Below, in pieces: positions 9,248-17,968 of a DNA stretch of 64,000 bases. The notes under the pieces were generated by a model. That model made no database searches and was not told where the DNA came from. It was given only the letters and a program-made list of their open reading frames with translations. The number at the start of each line of letters is the position of its first letter. Position 1 is the stretch's first letter. The position numbers and the translations under genes were made by a program. This DNA comes from Mycolicibacterium sp. MU0053 (GTDB lineage Bacteria; Actinomycetota; Actinomycetes; Mycobacteriales; Mycobacteriaceae): contig NZ_OY726397.1 of NCBI RefSeq assembly GCF_963378095.1, positions 2,604,001 through 2,668,000 on the forward strand, written 5' to 3'.

Positions 9248-10456
9248 GTGGACACGGTGCTGGGCCTGTCAGTGACGGCCACCAACGTCCAAACCGTCCT
9301 CGTCGAGGGCTGCGGTGGCGACGGCGCCACCCTCGGTCACGACGAGTTCGACGTGTTCGCCGGTGACGGATTCGGGATGCGTGCCTCCGAGCAGGTGGCC
9401 GAGGCGGTGCTGAGCATCGCGGCCTCCGACGGCCACCGACTGCACGCGATCGGTGTCACCTGGAGCGCGGATGCGGACCTGGAGGCGTCGCTGTTGCTGG
9501 ACTCGCTGGCCGACAAGGGCCTGGCCAACGTGGTCGCGGTGCAATCACCTCGCGCGGCCGAGGCGCTGGCCCGCAGCATCGGCCGAATGATCGGATACCA
9601 ACGCACTGCCGTCTGCATCCTGGAACCCGGTGCGGCCATTCTGTCGCTGGTCGATACCGATTCCGGCGAAATCGACACCCTGATCAGCCACGCTATCGAC
9701 AGCGACGAGCAGCTCACGGCGTGGATCCAGGCCGGCCTCGAACGTCGGCACTGGCGTCCGGAGGGACTGTTTCTGGTCGGCTCGGTCGGTGACCTGGACA
9801 CCCTGGCCGGCCTGCTCCAAGACGAGCTGGGCCTGCCCGTGTTCGACCCGCCGGAGGCCGAACTCGCCCTGGCGCACGGCGCCGCGTTGGCCTCGGCCGC
9901 GGACCCGAATTCCACGGGTCCGACCGGCGCGGTGGCCACCGGTCGATGGCCCGCCGTTCCGTTGACCATGCTGGTCGCCGGCGCTGTCACGTTCGTGGTG
10001 GCGGTGTCGCTGGCCGTCAGCCCGCACCTGATTCCGCAAGGCGAGGCCCACCGCGACGCCGCGGTGGCCACCAAGCCGAGCGAGAACATCGGCAAGGCCC
10101 CGGTCAAGCCGCCGGCACCCAAGGTCGCCCCCAAGGCGCAGGTCCCGCCGCCGCAGGCGCCGCCGCCCCCGGAGGCGCCGTTACCCGAAGCCGTGGCGCC
10201 GCCGCCTGCGCAGCCGCCCCCGCCGTCGCCGGCGGCCCCGGTCGAACCGCCCCTGCCGGTGGCCGAACCGATCCCGACCTTCGAGGCCGTCGAGCCGGTC
10301 GCCCCGCCAGTACAGGTGGTACAACCCATCAACCCGATTCAGGCCCCGCCGCCCCCGCCACCGGTGGTGGCGCCGGCAGTGCCCCCGGTGCCGGAGAAGC
10401 CGCGGCTGCGGGACCGGATCATCGACAAGATCCCCGGCCTGAACCGGTTCAACTGA
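9248..10456 (+). CDS. Actin-fold-like domain, one TM helix and proline-rich exported tail
   Basis: A 402-residue mycobacterial protein. Residues 1-225 look like a degenerate ASKHA (actin/Hsp70-like) nucleotide-binding fold: a VLGLSVTATNVQTVLVEG start, a SPRAAEALAR middle and a TAVCILEPGAAILSLVD strand, without clear catalytic residues. A transmembrane helix follows (about 236-256), then about 110 residues of proline- and alanine-rich sequence (PPPPPP runs) and a short basic end (RLRDRIIDKIPGLNRFN). GTG at 9248 with GGGAG upstream is preferred over the out-of-frame ATG at 9241. The architecture suggests a cytoplasmic sensor domain joined to a cell-wall-spanning tail. The fold call is my inference. 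Confidence 0.7.
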   Translation: MDTVLGLSVTATNVQTVLVEGCGGDGATLGHDEFDVFAGDGFGMRASEQVAEAVLSIAASDGHRLHAIGVTWSADADLEASLLLDSLADKGLANVVAVQSPRAAEALARSIGRMIGYQRTAVCILEPGAAILSLVDTDSGEIDTLISHAIDSDEQLTAWIQAGLERRHWRPEGLFLVGSVGDLDTLAGLLQDELGLPVFDPPEAELALAHGAALASAADPNSTGPTGAVATGRWPAVPLTMLVAGAVTFVVAVSLAVSPHLIPQGEAHRDAAVATKPSENIGKAPVKPPAPKVAPKAQVPPPQAPPPPEAPLPEAVAPPPAQPPPPSPAAPVEPPLPVAEPIPTFEAVEPVAPPVQVVQPINPIQAPPPPPPVVAPAVPPVPEKPRLRDRIIDKIPGLNRFN

Positions 10457-10465
10457 CACCCGCGC

Positions 10466-11119
10466 TCATGGATTGAGCGCATGCAGGTTCTTCGCGGTGG
10501 GCGAGGTGGGCACCGACCTCGGGTCCGGACCGGTGCCGAGGACGCGGTCGGCGGTGCCGGCGCTGGTGACGGTGAACCAGAACTTCTCGTTCTTGAAATG
10601 GTGCTGCCGATGGTTGCGCCAAATCGCTTTGTAGACAGCAGATCTGGGCTTATAATCGGCATGGATCAGGTAGTGCATCCACTCGTAGACCAACCCGAGC
10701 GCGGCCAGGAACGCCACAAACGTCAACGCGAGTTCGAGGCGGGCAAACACCACTACGGCCAGGATGACCGCGGCGGGCAACACCCATAGCAGCGCCTGCC
10801 ACGGGATGAAGATCAACTCGACCCGACGCGGGTCCACGTGATGCTCGCGGTGCTTGCGTGCCAACAGCGGATCGAGCACCAGGCCCGCGATCCGGCGCGG
10901 TCGCCAGTGCAGGATCACCACGTGGATGATCCATTCCACGAAGGGGAACGCGGCCAGCATCGCCAGCGGGATCAGCGCGTCGGTGGGCTGCCAGTCTCCC
11001 AGTAGCAAGCGCAGTGTCGACGCGGTGGCCAGCGCCGCGGCGATCATCCAGGGCGTGGGGTGTCTGACGAACTCGCGCACCGCGTCGTCGAGCGTGAATT
11101 CCTTGCGGGACTTGGTCAT
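10466..11119 (-). CDS. Fatty acid hydroxylase / sterol desaturase-superfamily membrane protein
   Basis: A 217-residue integral membrane di-iron oxygenase. The histidine boxes are HREHH, HYLIH and NHRQHH, the usual ligand set of the fatty acid hydroxylase superfamily; about four helices surround them. Such enzymes hydroxylate or desaturate lipids, sterols or carotenoids; the substrate here is unknown. Its ATG overlaps the stop of the GntR regulator gene by 4 bp, so regulator and enzyme are transcribed and probably translated together. The operator at 11872-11882 would then control both. Confidence 0.82.
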   Translation of the reverse strand: MTKSRKEFTLDDAVREFVRHPTPWMIAAALATASTLRLLLGDWQPTDALIPLAMLAAFPFVEWIIHVVILHWRPRRIAGLVLDPLLARKHREHHVDPRRVELIFIPWQALLWVLPAAVILAVVVFARLELALTFVAFLAALGLVYEWMHYLIHADYKPRSAVYKAIWRNHRQHHFKNEKFWFTVTSAGTADRVLGTGPDPRSVPTSPTAKNLHALNP

Positions 11120-11835
11120 TGGTCACCCAATTCCTCGAGAGCGGCCAGGATCGCGGTGGTCGCCGGTGCCAGCAGGTCGATGGCCGCCTGGGCGGAACCC
11201 GGTCCATCGCCGGCGGCAATGGCCGCGGCGAGGCGGCGGTAGGCGGCCGGCCGACCCACCTCGGCGGCCATCATCGTGGCCAACGCGGGTAGCGCCGGCT
11301 CGTAGGTGGCGCGCAGGGTGTTGTACATCAGCCGGAACGCGATGGAGTCGGCGGCATCGACGATGTGATCCCAAAACTCCAGCGCGTGTCGCTGCCGGGC
11401 AATCGGATCCTGCTCGGCGGCAATGAGTTCGATGGTCTCGGTGAGCAGGCCGGGCAGCTCCTCGGCGCCGCGGAGGGCGGCGAGTTCGGCGACCTTGGGG
11501 CCGTTGTGCAACCGGGTTTCCAGGATGCTGCGGACCACCGCGACGTCCACCACCCCGTCGCGGACCAGCAGATGGGGCAGCAGGTCCAGGCCGCCGTGCC
11601 GGCGAAAGTCGCGAACGGTGGTGGCGTCGCCCTGGCGCACCTCGACCAACCCGGCGGCGGTCAGGCGTTTGAGAGCCTCCCGAACCGCGGGACGCGATAC
11701 CCCGAGCACCTCGGCGAGTCGCCGTTCACTGGGCAGGCTTTCGCCGGGGCGGACCTCGCCGCGCAGCACCTCGCCGACGATCTGGTCGAAGACGTCCTCG
11801 GGGACCGATCGGCGATTGACGGGTTTCAGGGCCAT
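11116..11835 (-). CDS. GntR-family (FadR/FCD type) transcription regulator
   Basis: A 239-residue regulator. The N-terminal winged helix (about 8-75) includes [22 protein letters not shown], split here only by its normal turn, and the wing VEVRQGD. The C-terminal all-helical domain (90-230) resembles FCD ligand-binding domains, which often sense fatty acids or small organic acids. It is the first gene of a two-gene unit with the hydroxylase at 10466. A TGGT-N3-ACCA operator sits 37 bp upstream of its start, so autoregulation is likely. The effector is unknown. Confidence 0.88.
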   Translation of the reverse strand: MALKPVNRRSVPEDVFDQIVGEVLRGEVRPGESLPSERRLAEVLGVSRPAVREALKRLTAAGLVEVRQGDATTVRDFRRHGGLDLLPHLLVRDGVVDVAVVRSILETRLHNGPKVAELAALRGAEELPGLLTETIELIAAEQDPIARQRHALEFWDHIVDAADSIAFRLMYNTLRATYEPALPALATMMAAEVGRPAAYRRLAAAIAAGDGPGSAQAAIDLLAPATTAILAALEELGDQ

Positions 11836-11859
11836 GTCCCCACTATGCCCACGCTCGGG

Positions 11860-11892
11860 CCAGTGGTCAAGTGGTCAGACCAGTGTCACTGG
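11860..11892. promoter_or_regulatory. GntR/FCD operator upstream of the GntR gene
   Basis: A perfect TGGTCAGACCA palindrome at 11872-11882, the classic TGGT-N3-ACCA pattern of FadR/FCD regulators. It is nested in a wider repeat, CCAGTG at 11860-11865 and CACTGG at 11887-11892. It lies in the short gap between the P450 stop and the regulator start, so it is placed to autoregulate the gntR-hydroxylase pair. Confidence 0.65.
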
Positions 11893-13115
11893 TAGCGGAC
11901 CGGCCAGTGCTTGATGCCGTTGAGCCACCCGGAGCGCAGCCGCTGCGGAGCCCCAGCCGAGGACAGCTTCGGCATGTGGTCGGCGACAGCATTGAACATC
12001 AGGTCGATGGTCATCCGCGCCAGGTTGGCGCCGATGCAGTAGTGCGCGCCGGTGCCGCCGAAGCCGACGTGCGGATTGGGATCACGCAGGATGTCGAAGG
12101 TGAACGGGTCCTTGAACACTTCTTCGTCGAAATTGGCTGAGCGATAGGACATCACGACGCGTTGGCCGGCTTTGATCGGCACGCCGGACAGTTCATAGTC
12201 GGTCAACGCGGTGCGCTGGAAGGAGGACACCGGCGTCGCCCATCGAACGATCTCGTCGACCGCGGTCTGCGGCCGTTCTCGCCGGTAGAGCTCCCACTGC
12301 TCGGGATGTTCGGCGAACGCGATCATGCCGTGGGTGATCGAGTTCCTGGTGGTCTCGTTCCCGGCCACGGCCAGCAGGACCATGAAGAAGCCGAACTCGT
12401 CGTCGGAGAGCTTGTGGCCCTCGACATCGGCTTCGATCAGGGTGGTCACGATGTCCTCGCCGGGCTCCTTGGCGCGCACCGCAGCCAACTGCATGGCGTA
12501 CATGATCAGTTCCGTGGCCGCGCTGCGGTTGTCGTAGTGGGCGAATTCCGGATCGTCATCGCTGACCATCTGATTCGACCAGTCGAACAGCTTCTTGCGG
12601 TCCTCCAGCGGGACCCCGATCAGTCCGGCGATGGCCTGCAGGGGCAACTCGCAGGCCACGTCCTCGACAAAGTCGCCGGAACCCTGGGCGGCGGCGGCCT
12701 TGGCGATGTTCTGCGCCCGCTCGTTCAGGTCGGCCCGCAAGCGCTCCACCGCGCGCGGGGTGAAGCCCCGCGAGATGATCTTGCGCAGATGCGTGTGGTG
12801 CGGCGCGTCCATGTTCAGCAGCACGTACTTGCCCGTCTCCAACTGCTGTTGGGTCGAACCCCGCGGGTAACGCGGGAGGGCGGTCTTCGCCTCGCTCGAG
12901 AAGACGTCGCTGCGGATGGAGATCTCCTTGACGTCTTTGTGCTTGGTCACCACCCAGTAGCCGCCGTCGTCGAAACCCCCGTCGCCGATGGGCTGTTCGT
13001 TCCACCAGATCGGCGCCACGCGGCGCAACTCGGTGAGTTCCTCGACGGGCAGCCGCGCGCAGTTCAGATCTGCGTCGGTGAAATCGAAGCCGGGGGGCAG
13101 GCTTGGACCGGACAT
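11886..13115 (-). CDS. cyp125: Cytochrome P450, CYP125 family (steroid C26/27-hydroxylase type)
   Basis: A 409-residue P450 aligning, from memory, with CYP125A1 (Rv3545c) over its whole length: PPGFDFTD start, MDAPHHTHLRKIISRGFTP, I-helix AGNETTRN, EIVRW and the heme loop FGGTGAHYCIGANLARM with Cys360 as ligand. CYP125 oxidises the terminal methyl of the cholesterol side chain and so starts side-chain degradation. ATG at 13115 is preferred because GAGGAG precedes it by about 7 bp. No TnnAACnnGTTnnA box was found upstream, so it may be a paralogue outside the KstR regulon. It lies directly upstream of the GntR gene on the same strand. Confidence 0.9.
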   Translation of the reverse strand: MSGPSLPPGFDFTDADLNCARLPVEELTELRRVAPIWWNEQPIGDGGFDDGGYWVVTKHKDVKEISIRSDVFSSEAKTALPRYPRGSTQQQLETGKYVLLNMDAPHHTHLRKIISRGFTPRAVERLRADLNERAQNIAKAAAAQGSGDFVEDVACELPLQAIAGLIGVPLEDRKKLFDWSNQMVSDDDPEFAHYDNRSAATELIMYAMQLAAVRAKEPGEDIVTTLIEADVEGHKLSDDEFGFFMVLLAVAGNETTRNSITHGMIAFAEHPEQWELYRRERPQTAVDEIVRWATPVSSFQRTALTDYELSGVPIKAGQRVVMSYRSANFDEEVFKDPFTFDILRDPNPHVGFGGTGAHYCIGANLARMTIDLMFNAVADHMPKLSSAGAPQRLRSGWLNGIKHWPVRYQ

Positions 13116-13300
13116 GGGTGGGCTCCTCACTGGGCGTCGAACCACGTGGGCCGATGGCCTGTTCCTACACTGTCCGCGCCGGTGGCGGCCGGTTTTGCCG
13201 GCATTGGCTGGGGCTTCGCTGAGAATCTGGGCGCCGACCGGCGGATGGGCTCATACTTGGGCAGATGTAACGAACCAGCCCCGGGTGGTGAACATCAGAT

Positions 13301-13687
13301 ATGCGCATTCGATCAGCCTCGGTCGGCTCGCTGGGCGTAGCCGTCCTACTCATTCTCGCGCCCGTCGCGGGCGCCGAACCGCCACCGCCGGGACCGCTCC
13401 CGTCGGATCCGGGTGCCGCACCGGATGCTGCCGCGCCGGCCGCGGCCGACGCGGGCGTGCCCCATCTGGCGAGTCCGGAGCATCTGCCGCCGGGCAGCAC
13501 CAGCACGCCGCCGCCGGCATCGGAGGGCCGCGGGCTGACCTACCTGCGTGAGCTCTGGCATGCGGTGCAGACTCAGGACGTCAGCGGCGCCGACGCGCTG
13601 CTGCTGCTCACCCAACGGCCGATGAATCCCGACGCCAACTCCCCGCGCGGGCTACCCGGCGGCCCGCAGGTCCCGCCGGCGCCCTAG
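13301..13687 (+). CDS. Small secreted proline/alanine-rich protein
   Basis: A 128-residue exported protein of unknown function. A signal peptide covers about residues 1-24 (ending near AGA). A low-complexity PPPPGPLPSDPGAAPD-type region follows, then a short ordered patch around LTYLRELWHAVQTQDVSGADALLLL, then another proline-rich tail. It is divergent from the CYP125-family gene, with a 185-bp gap between starts, and ends 4 bp before the convergent gene at 13691. The helical patch is the only part likely to fold. Confidence 0.65.
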   Translation: MRIRSASVGSLGVAVLLILAPVAGAEPPPPGPLPSDPGAAPDAAAPAAADAGVPHLASPEHLPPGSTSTPPPASEGRGLTYLRELWHAVQTQDVSGADALLLLTQRPMNPDANSPRGLPGGPQVPPAP

Positions 13688-13690
13688 CAC

Positions 13691-14272
13691 CTAGCGCGGT
13701 TTGGCCGCGCTGGGCTTGGTCGAGGTCGAGGCGCTGGTGCTCGCGGCGCCGCCGGACTCGGCGGCCAGGCTCGACGCCTCGTAGAAGGCCCACGTATCCC
13801 GGTAGATCACCTTGCCGCCCGAGGTCACGGTCAGGTCGGTCGGTGACACCGTGTACAGCGCGCCGTCGTTGCGTGCCACGAACATCCCGTCCCCGGACGA
13901 TTCGGCGGAGACCGTCAGCGCCGCACCGTCGTTGACGCGCACCCCGCGGTATTCGTAGTCTCCACCGGGATCCGCGCAGATCACCACGACCGAGCGCTGG
14001 GTGCGTCCCACGGCGACCGCGCTCTGACCGGCCTCGCAGCGAGCCTTCGATCCGATGAAACCCAGCGCGTCGGTGTCGGTGCTGTTCGACGCGCTCGTCG
14101 ACGTCGAGGTCGCGGTAGCGGCCGAGGTGCTGGTCGGGCTCGCCGGCGCGGCTTCGGCTACCGGCAACCGTCGGTCGCCGCCGGTCTGGGCCATGACGCC
14201 CGCGAAGAGCGCCACGACCGCCAGCAGCGCGCCCAATCCGGTCAGCATCAACACATTGCGACTGGACAACAC
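13691..14272 (-). CDS. Membrane-anchored Ser/Thr-rich exported protein
   Basis: About 193 residues. A transmembrane segment (about 8-28, MLTGLGALLAVVALFAG) is followed by a Ser/Thr/Ala-rich linker of about 35 residues, a globular domain with two cysteines (in KARCEAG and VVICADP), and another Ser/Thr-rich tail. GTG at 14272 is chosen because AGGAGG lies 5 bp upstream; TTG at 14269 is the alternative. The frame stays open far upstream but that part overlaps the 14426 gene and is not protein-like. Linkers of this kind are typical of O-mannosylated mycobacterial surface proteins. Function unknown. Confidence 0.7.
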   Translation of the reverse strand: MLSSRNVLMLTGLGALLAVVALFAGVMAQTGGDRRLPVAEAAPASPTSTSAATATSTSTSASNSTDTDALGFIGSKARCEAGQSAVAVGRTQRSVVVICADPGGDYEYRGVRVNDGAALTVSAESSGDGMFVARNDGALYTVSPTDLTVTSGGKVIYRDTWAFYEASSLAAESGGAASTSASTSTKPSAAKPR

Positions 14273-14425
14273 CGGGGCCTCCTGTGCATCGTTCGGACTG
14301 CCCCAAGCAAACCATCCTGAACAGCGATTTTCCCGCTCCGCCGACGGTGTTTCGCGGGAAAGTTCATCGCTGGCCACGCGGCAGCGGATAGGCTGCGCCG
14401 GGACGGGATTACGGGAAGGCGGGCC

Positions 14426-14818
14426 ATGATTCGCGACCTTTCGATCGCCGCCGCGGCTGCCGGCGCCGCGTGCGCCCTCGCGCTGGGCGCCGCGGGCGAT
14501 GCGGCCGCCGAACCCGACCACGGCTACGCCGATGTTCCCGGGATGGCCCAGGACGTGCAGCTGAGCACCAAGTGCTACAGCTGGGAGCGCTTCATCTTCG
14601 GCCGCGGCGTGGCGGGACAGACCTACGCCTGCCACTACATCCCCAACCAGTGGCCGCCGGTCGACGCCGGCTTCTGGGTGTGGTCACCGCCGCTGTACGG
14701 CGTGCAGGAGATCGGCGCGCCGTGCCCGACCAACCGCGGCGCCGCCGCCCAGTCCCCGGACGGCCTGCCGCTGGAATGCGCGGGTGACAAGGGCTGGCAG
14801 CAGGACTTCTACGCCTGA
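14426..14818 (+). CDS. Small secreted protein, four mature cysteines
   Basis: A 130-residue exported protein of unknown function. The signal peptide runs to about residue 28 (GAAGDAAAEP). The mature part has four cysteines (TKCYSW, YACHYI, GAPCPT and LECAGD), suited to two disulfides, and is aromatic-rich (W, Y, F) around FGRGVAGQTYACHY. It ends 10 bp before the convergent ipdC stop and is divergent from the anchored protein at 14272. Like the genes at 3249 and 8191, it may rely on MPT53-type oxidation outside the cell. Confidence 0.72.
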   Translation: MIRDLSIAAAAAGAACALALGAAGDAAAEPDHGYADVPGMAQDVQLSTKCYSWERFIFGRGVAGQTYACHYIPNQWPPVDAGFWVWSPPLYGVQEIGAPCPTNRGAAAQSPDGLPLECAGDKGWQQDFYA

Positions 14819-14827
14819 GGGCCGGCG

Positions 14828-15958
14828 TCAGCCGGCGGCCTCGTTGAGCTCGTTGAGCGTCGAGGTCGCCTCCAGGTACTCCTGCACCCACCGTTCGATC
14901 ACCGTCGAGGTCTTCTCGACCTTGTTGAACTGCCCGACGACCTGACCGACCGGGTTGAACGCCACGTCGACGCTCTCATCGGGGTACTTGTGCGTGGCGG
15001 CGACCGCCATCCCGGAAACCATGTACTGCAACGGCATTCCGAGTGGCTTCGGGTTGTCCGGGTTCTCCCACGCCTCGGTCCACTCGTTGCGCAGCATGCG
15101 CGCCGGCTTGCCCGTGAACGAGCGGCTGCGCACGGTGTCGCGGCTGGTGGCCTTGGCGTACGCGGCCTGCTGCACCGGGGTGTTCTCGGCCTCTTCGACC
15201 ATCAGCCACTGCGACCCCGTCCAGGCGCCCTGGGTGCCCAAGGCCAGCGCCGCGGCGATCTGCTGGCCGCTGCCGATGCCGCCGGCGGCCAGCACCGGAA
15301 TCGGTGCCACCTCCTTGACCACCTCGGGCCACAGCACGATCGAGCCGACGTCGCCGCAGTGCCCACCGGCCTCACCGCCCTGGGCGATGATGATGTCGAC
15401 GCCGGCGTCGGCGTGCTTGCGGGCCTGCCGCGCCGATCCGCACAGCGCCGCGACCACCCGTCCGGCGTCGTGGATGTGCTTGATCATCTCGGCCGGCGGG
15501 GTACCCAGCGCGTTGGCGATCATGGTGACCTTCGGATGCTGCAGCGCCACCTCGACCTGCGGGGTGGCGGTCGCCTCGGTCCAGCCGAGCAGCTGCAGGG
15601 CGTCGTCGTCGCTGTGCTCGACCGGGACACCGTGATCGGCGAGGATCTTGCGGGCGAACTCCAGGTGCTCGTCGGGAACCAGGTCGTTGAGCGTCTTCTT
15701 GAGGACCTCCGGCGACAGATCCGTGGCGTCCATGCCCTCGTATTTGTTGGGGATCACGATGTCGACGCCGTACGGGTGGTCGCCGATGTTCTCATCGATC
15801 CACTTCAGCTCGATCTCGAGTTGCTCGGGGGTGAACCCGACCGCGCCGAGCACGCCGTAGCCGCCGGCCTTGCTCACCGCGACCACGACATCGCGGCAGT
15901 GGGTGAAGGCGAAGATCGGGAACTCGATGCCCAATTGATCGCAGAGGGGAGTGTGCAT
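14828..15958 (-). CDS. ipdC: IpdC, nitronate monooxygenase-like flavoenzyme of steroid-ring degradation
   Basis: A 376-residue FMN TIM-barrel protein. From memory it matches Rv3553 (IpdC) nearly throughout, including the MHTPLCD start, the AQGGEAGGHCG active-site loop, LAAGGIGSG and the GAWTGSQWL segment. IpdC acts on the last rings (C and D) of cholesterol after HIP-CoA formation. A perfect KstR-type box, TGGAACGTGTTCTA, lies 43 bp upstream of the ATG, so it is probably controlled by the sterol-responsive TetR repressor KstR. In M. tuberculosis ipdC is usually linked to KstR2, so a KstR box here is notable. It appears monocistronic. Confidence 0.9.
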   Translation of the reverse strand: MHTPLCDQLGIEFPIFAFTHCRDVVVAVSKAGGYGVLGAVGFTPEQLEIELKWIDENIGDHPYGVDIVIPNKYEGMDATDLSPEVLKKTLNDLVPDEHLEFARKILADHGVPVEHSDDDALQLLGWTEATATPQVEVALQHPKVTMIANALGTPPAEMIKHIHDAGRVVAALCGSARQARKHADAGVDIIIAQGGEAGGHCGDVGSIVLWPEVVKEVAPIPVLAAGGIGSGQQIAAALALGTQGAWTGSQWLMVEEAENTPVQQAAYAKATSRDTVRSRSFTGKPARMLRNEWTEAWENPDNPKPLGMPLQYMVSGMAVAATHKYPDESVDVAFNPVGQVVGQFNKVEKTSTVIERWVQEYLEATSTLNELNEAAG

Positions 15959-16000
15959 AGTCGGCTCCTGGTGAGCTTAGGGCGGGCGCAAGCGCAAGAC

Positions 16001-16014
16001 TGGAACGTGTTCTA
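16001..16014. promoter_or_regulatory. KstR-type operator upstream of ipdC
   Basis: TGGAACGTGTTCTA matches TnnAACnnGTTnnA, the published KstR consensus, at every fixed position. It is 43 bp upstream of ipdC, where a repressor would block the promoter. KstR itself is not in the window. I saw no equivalent box upstream of the cyp124 or CYP125-family genes. Confidence 0.75.
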
Positions 16015-16067
16015 GTTTATCTCAACCGCGGGCCGAACTCGCGTCCCCTCCGGAAATGCGGGCCCGT

Positions 16068-17213
16068 TCAGCGCAGCGTCGCGAAGAAGCGGCGCACGTC
16101 GTCGACCAACAACTCCGGTTGCTCCAGCGCGGCGAAGTGGCCACCGCGCGGCATCGCCGTCCAGTGCGTGATGTGGTAGGAACCCTCACACCAGCTGCGC
16201 GGCGGCACCAGGATCTCCTTGGGGAACGCGGCGACTCCGGTCGGGATCTCGACGCGCTCGCCGCCGCCGAAGCCGCGGAAGCTCTCCCAGTACAGCCGCG
16301 CCGCGGAGGCCGCGGAGTTGGTCAGCCAGTACAGCATCACGTTGTCGAGCATCTCGTCGCGGCTGAAGACGTTTTCCGGATGTCCGGCGCAATCGCTCCA
16401 CGCCCCGAACTTTTCGACGATCCAGGCCAACTGCCCCACCGGGGAGTCGGCCAACCCGTAGCCGAGTGTCTGCGGGCGGGTCGATTGCTGCTGGGAGTAA
16501 CCGGTACCCCAGCGGCGATGCTCGGCGGCGGTGGCCAGCGTGTGTTGTTCCGCCGCGCTCAGGTCGCGGTCGGAGTTCGAGGGCGGGCGACCCAGCGGCA
16601 TGTTCAGGTGAATGCCGATGCAGCCATCGGGGTTTCGACCGATCTGGGAGGTGACCGCGGCGCCCCAGTCGCCGCCCTGCGCGCCGTAGCGGGGATAGCC
16701 CAGCCGCCGCATCAGGGTCTGCCAGGCCGCGGCAATCCGCTCCACGCCCCAGCCCGTGCGAGCCGGCTTGCCGGAGAACCCGTAGCCCGGCAGCGACGGG
16801 CACACGACGTGAAAGGCGTCCTCGGCCCGACCGCCGTGCGCGGTCGGGTCCGTCAGCGGCCCGATGATCTTGTGGAACTCGACGACCGAGCCGGGCCAGC
16901 CGTGCGTTATCAGCAACGGCAGCGCGTCCGGGTGCACCGAGCGCTGGTGAATGAAATGCAGGTCCAGCCCGTCGATCTCGGTGACGAACTGATCGAACCG
17001 GTTGAGCGCCGACTCGCGGCTGCGCCAGTCGTAGTCGTGCTCCCAGTAGCGCGCCAGCTCTCTGGTGTAGGACAGCGGGATGCCCTGACTCCAGTCCTCG
17101 ACGCACTCGGCCTCGGGCCAGCGGGTGCGGGCCAGCCGCTGCCGCAGGTCGACGAGCTCGGCCTCGGCGACGTCGATCCGAAACCCTTTGATGGCGGGCT
17201 CTGCGGTGGGCAC
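16068..17213 (-). CDS. Epoxide hydrolase (EHN-type alpha/beta hydrolase)
   Basis: A 381-residue enzyme. The N-terminal EHN region (1-95) has the LRQRLARTRWPEAE signature of juvenile-hormone-type epoxide hydrolases. The oxyanion segment is HGWPGS (104-109), the nucleophile is Asp182 in GGDWGA, and a C-terminal PRGGHFAALEQPE holds the catalytic His. It converts epoxides to vicinal diols and probably acts in lipid turnover or detoxification. GTG at 17213 is supported by AAGGAG 4 bp upstream; the frame stays open much further, but that part is antisense to the GNAT gene. It is divergent from the 17304 gene. Confidence 0.88.
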   Translation of the reverse strand: MPTAEPAIKGFRIDVAEAELVDLRQRLARTRWPEAECVEDWSQGIPLSYTRELARYWEHDYDWRSRESALNRFDQFVTEIDGLDLHFIHQRSVHPDALPLLITHGWPGSVVEFHKIIGPLTDPTAHGGRAEDAFHVVCPSLPGYGFSGKPARTGWGVERIAAAWQTLMRRLGYPRYGAQGGDWGAAVTSQIGRNPDGCIGIHLNMPLGRPPSNSDRDLSAAEQHTLATAAEHRRWGTGYSQQQSTRPQTLGYGLADSPVGQLAWIVEKFGAWSDCAGHPENVFSRDEMLDNVMLYWLTNSAASAARLYWESFRGFGGGERVEIPTGVAAFPKEILVPPRSWCEGSYHITHWTAMPRGGHFAALEQPELLVDDVRRFFATLR

Positions 17214-17303
17214 GGCGCTCCTTTCCGGCCCGGCGCAGCGGCCGGGCAACCTCCGTACTCTCTCTACCACTACGCAGCCGCGGCACTGATCTACAGTTGC
17301 GTT

Positions 17304-17966
17304 ATGCCCGACCACGACATCGCCGCCGCCCGTCGCGAGATCACCGACGCCCTGCTGACCGCACTGGACCGGCGCCACGAACTGCTCGACGCGATCGTCG
17401 AGGCCGAGGACCGCGGCGCGGCCCTCGAAACCATTTCCGAACTGCTCGGCTCGTCGCGGGCGTCGGCGGAGGCCGTGCTCGGCCTGTCCTTCGATCGGCT
17501 GACCAAGAGCTCGCGGCGCCAGATCGCGGCCGAACTCGAGGACCTCAACAGTCGGCTGAGCTTCACTGTCACCGAGCGGCCCGCCGCCAGCGGTGAGACC
17601 CTGACGTTGCGGCCCTTCGACGCCAATCGGGACCGCGACATCTTCGCGGCCCGCACCGAGGACACCCACACCGCCGGCGACGGCTCGGGTGCGCCGGCTC
17701 GGGATCTCGACGACGAGATCAGCGCGGCCAAGGCCCGGCTGTTCACCGAGGACGCCGCGTGGTTCGTCGCCGCGGAAGGTTCGCAGAAGGTGGGCATGGT
17801 CCTCGGCGAGCTCGCCGGCGGCGAGGTCAACGTGCGGGTCTGGATCCACCCCGACCACCGCAAGAAGGGCTACGGCACGGCGGCGCTGCGCAAGTGCCGC
17901 TCGGAGATGGCCGCCTACTTCCCGGCCGTTCGGATGGTGGTCCGCGTGCCCGGGGCCACCCCGTAG
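17304..17966 (+). CDS. GyrA-like helical domain fused to a GNAT acetyltransferase
   Basis: A 220-residue two-part protein. Residues 10-75 strongly resemble the long helical hairpin near the end of the DNA gyrase A breakage-reunion core: [23 protein letters not shown], then a [25 protein letters not shown] stretch like the gyrase ELLD-QAQAILDMRL-RLT segment. Residues 90-218 are a GNAT domain whose acetyl-CoA loop lies in [14 protein letters not shown]. It would acetylate an amine while the first domain binds DNA or dimerises. The cinA gene starts 2 bp downstream, so they are probably co-transcribed. The gyrase likeness is my reading and needs structural confirmation. Confidence 0.72.
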   Translation: MPDHDIAAARREITDALLTALDRRHELLDAIVEAEDRGAALETISELLGSSRASAEAVLGLSFDRLTKSSRRQIAAELEDLNSRLSFTVTERPAASGETLTLRPFDANRDRDIFAARTEDTHTAGDGSGAPARDLDDEISAAKARLFTEDAAWFVAAEGSQKVGMVLGELAGGEVNVRVWIHPDHRKKGYGTAALRKCRSEMAAYFPAVRMVVRVPGATP

Positions 17967-17968
17967 CC

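Noticed and set aside
13116..13300. A KstR box upstream of the CYP125-family gene
   Set aside because: The region was read on both strands for TnnAACnnGTTnnA; none was found.
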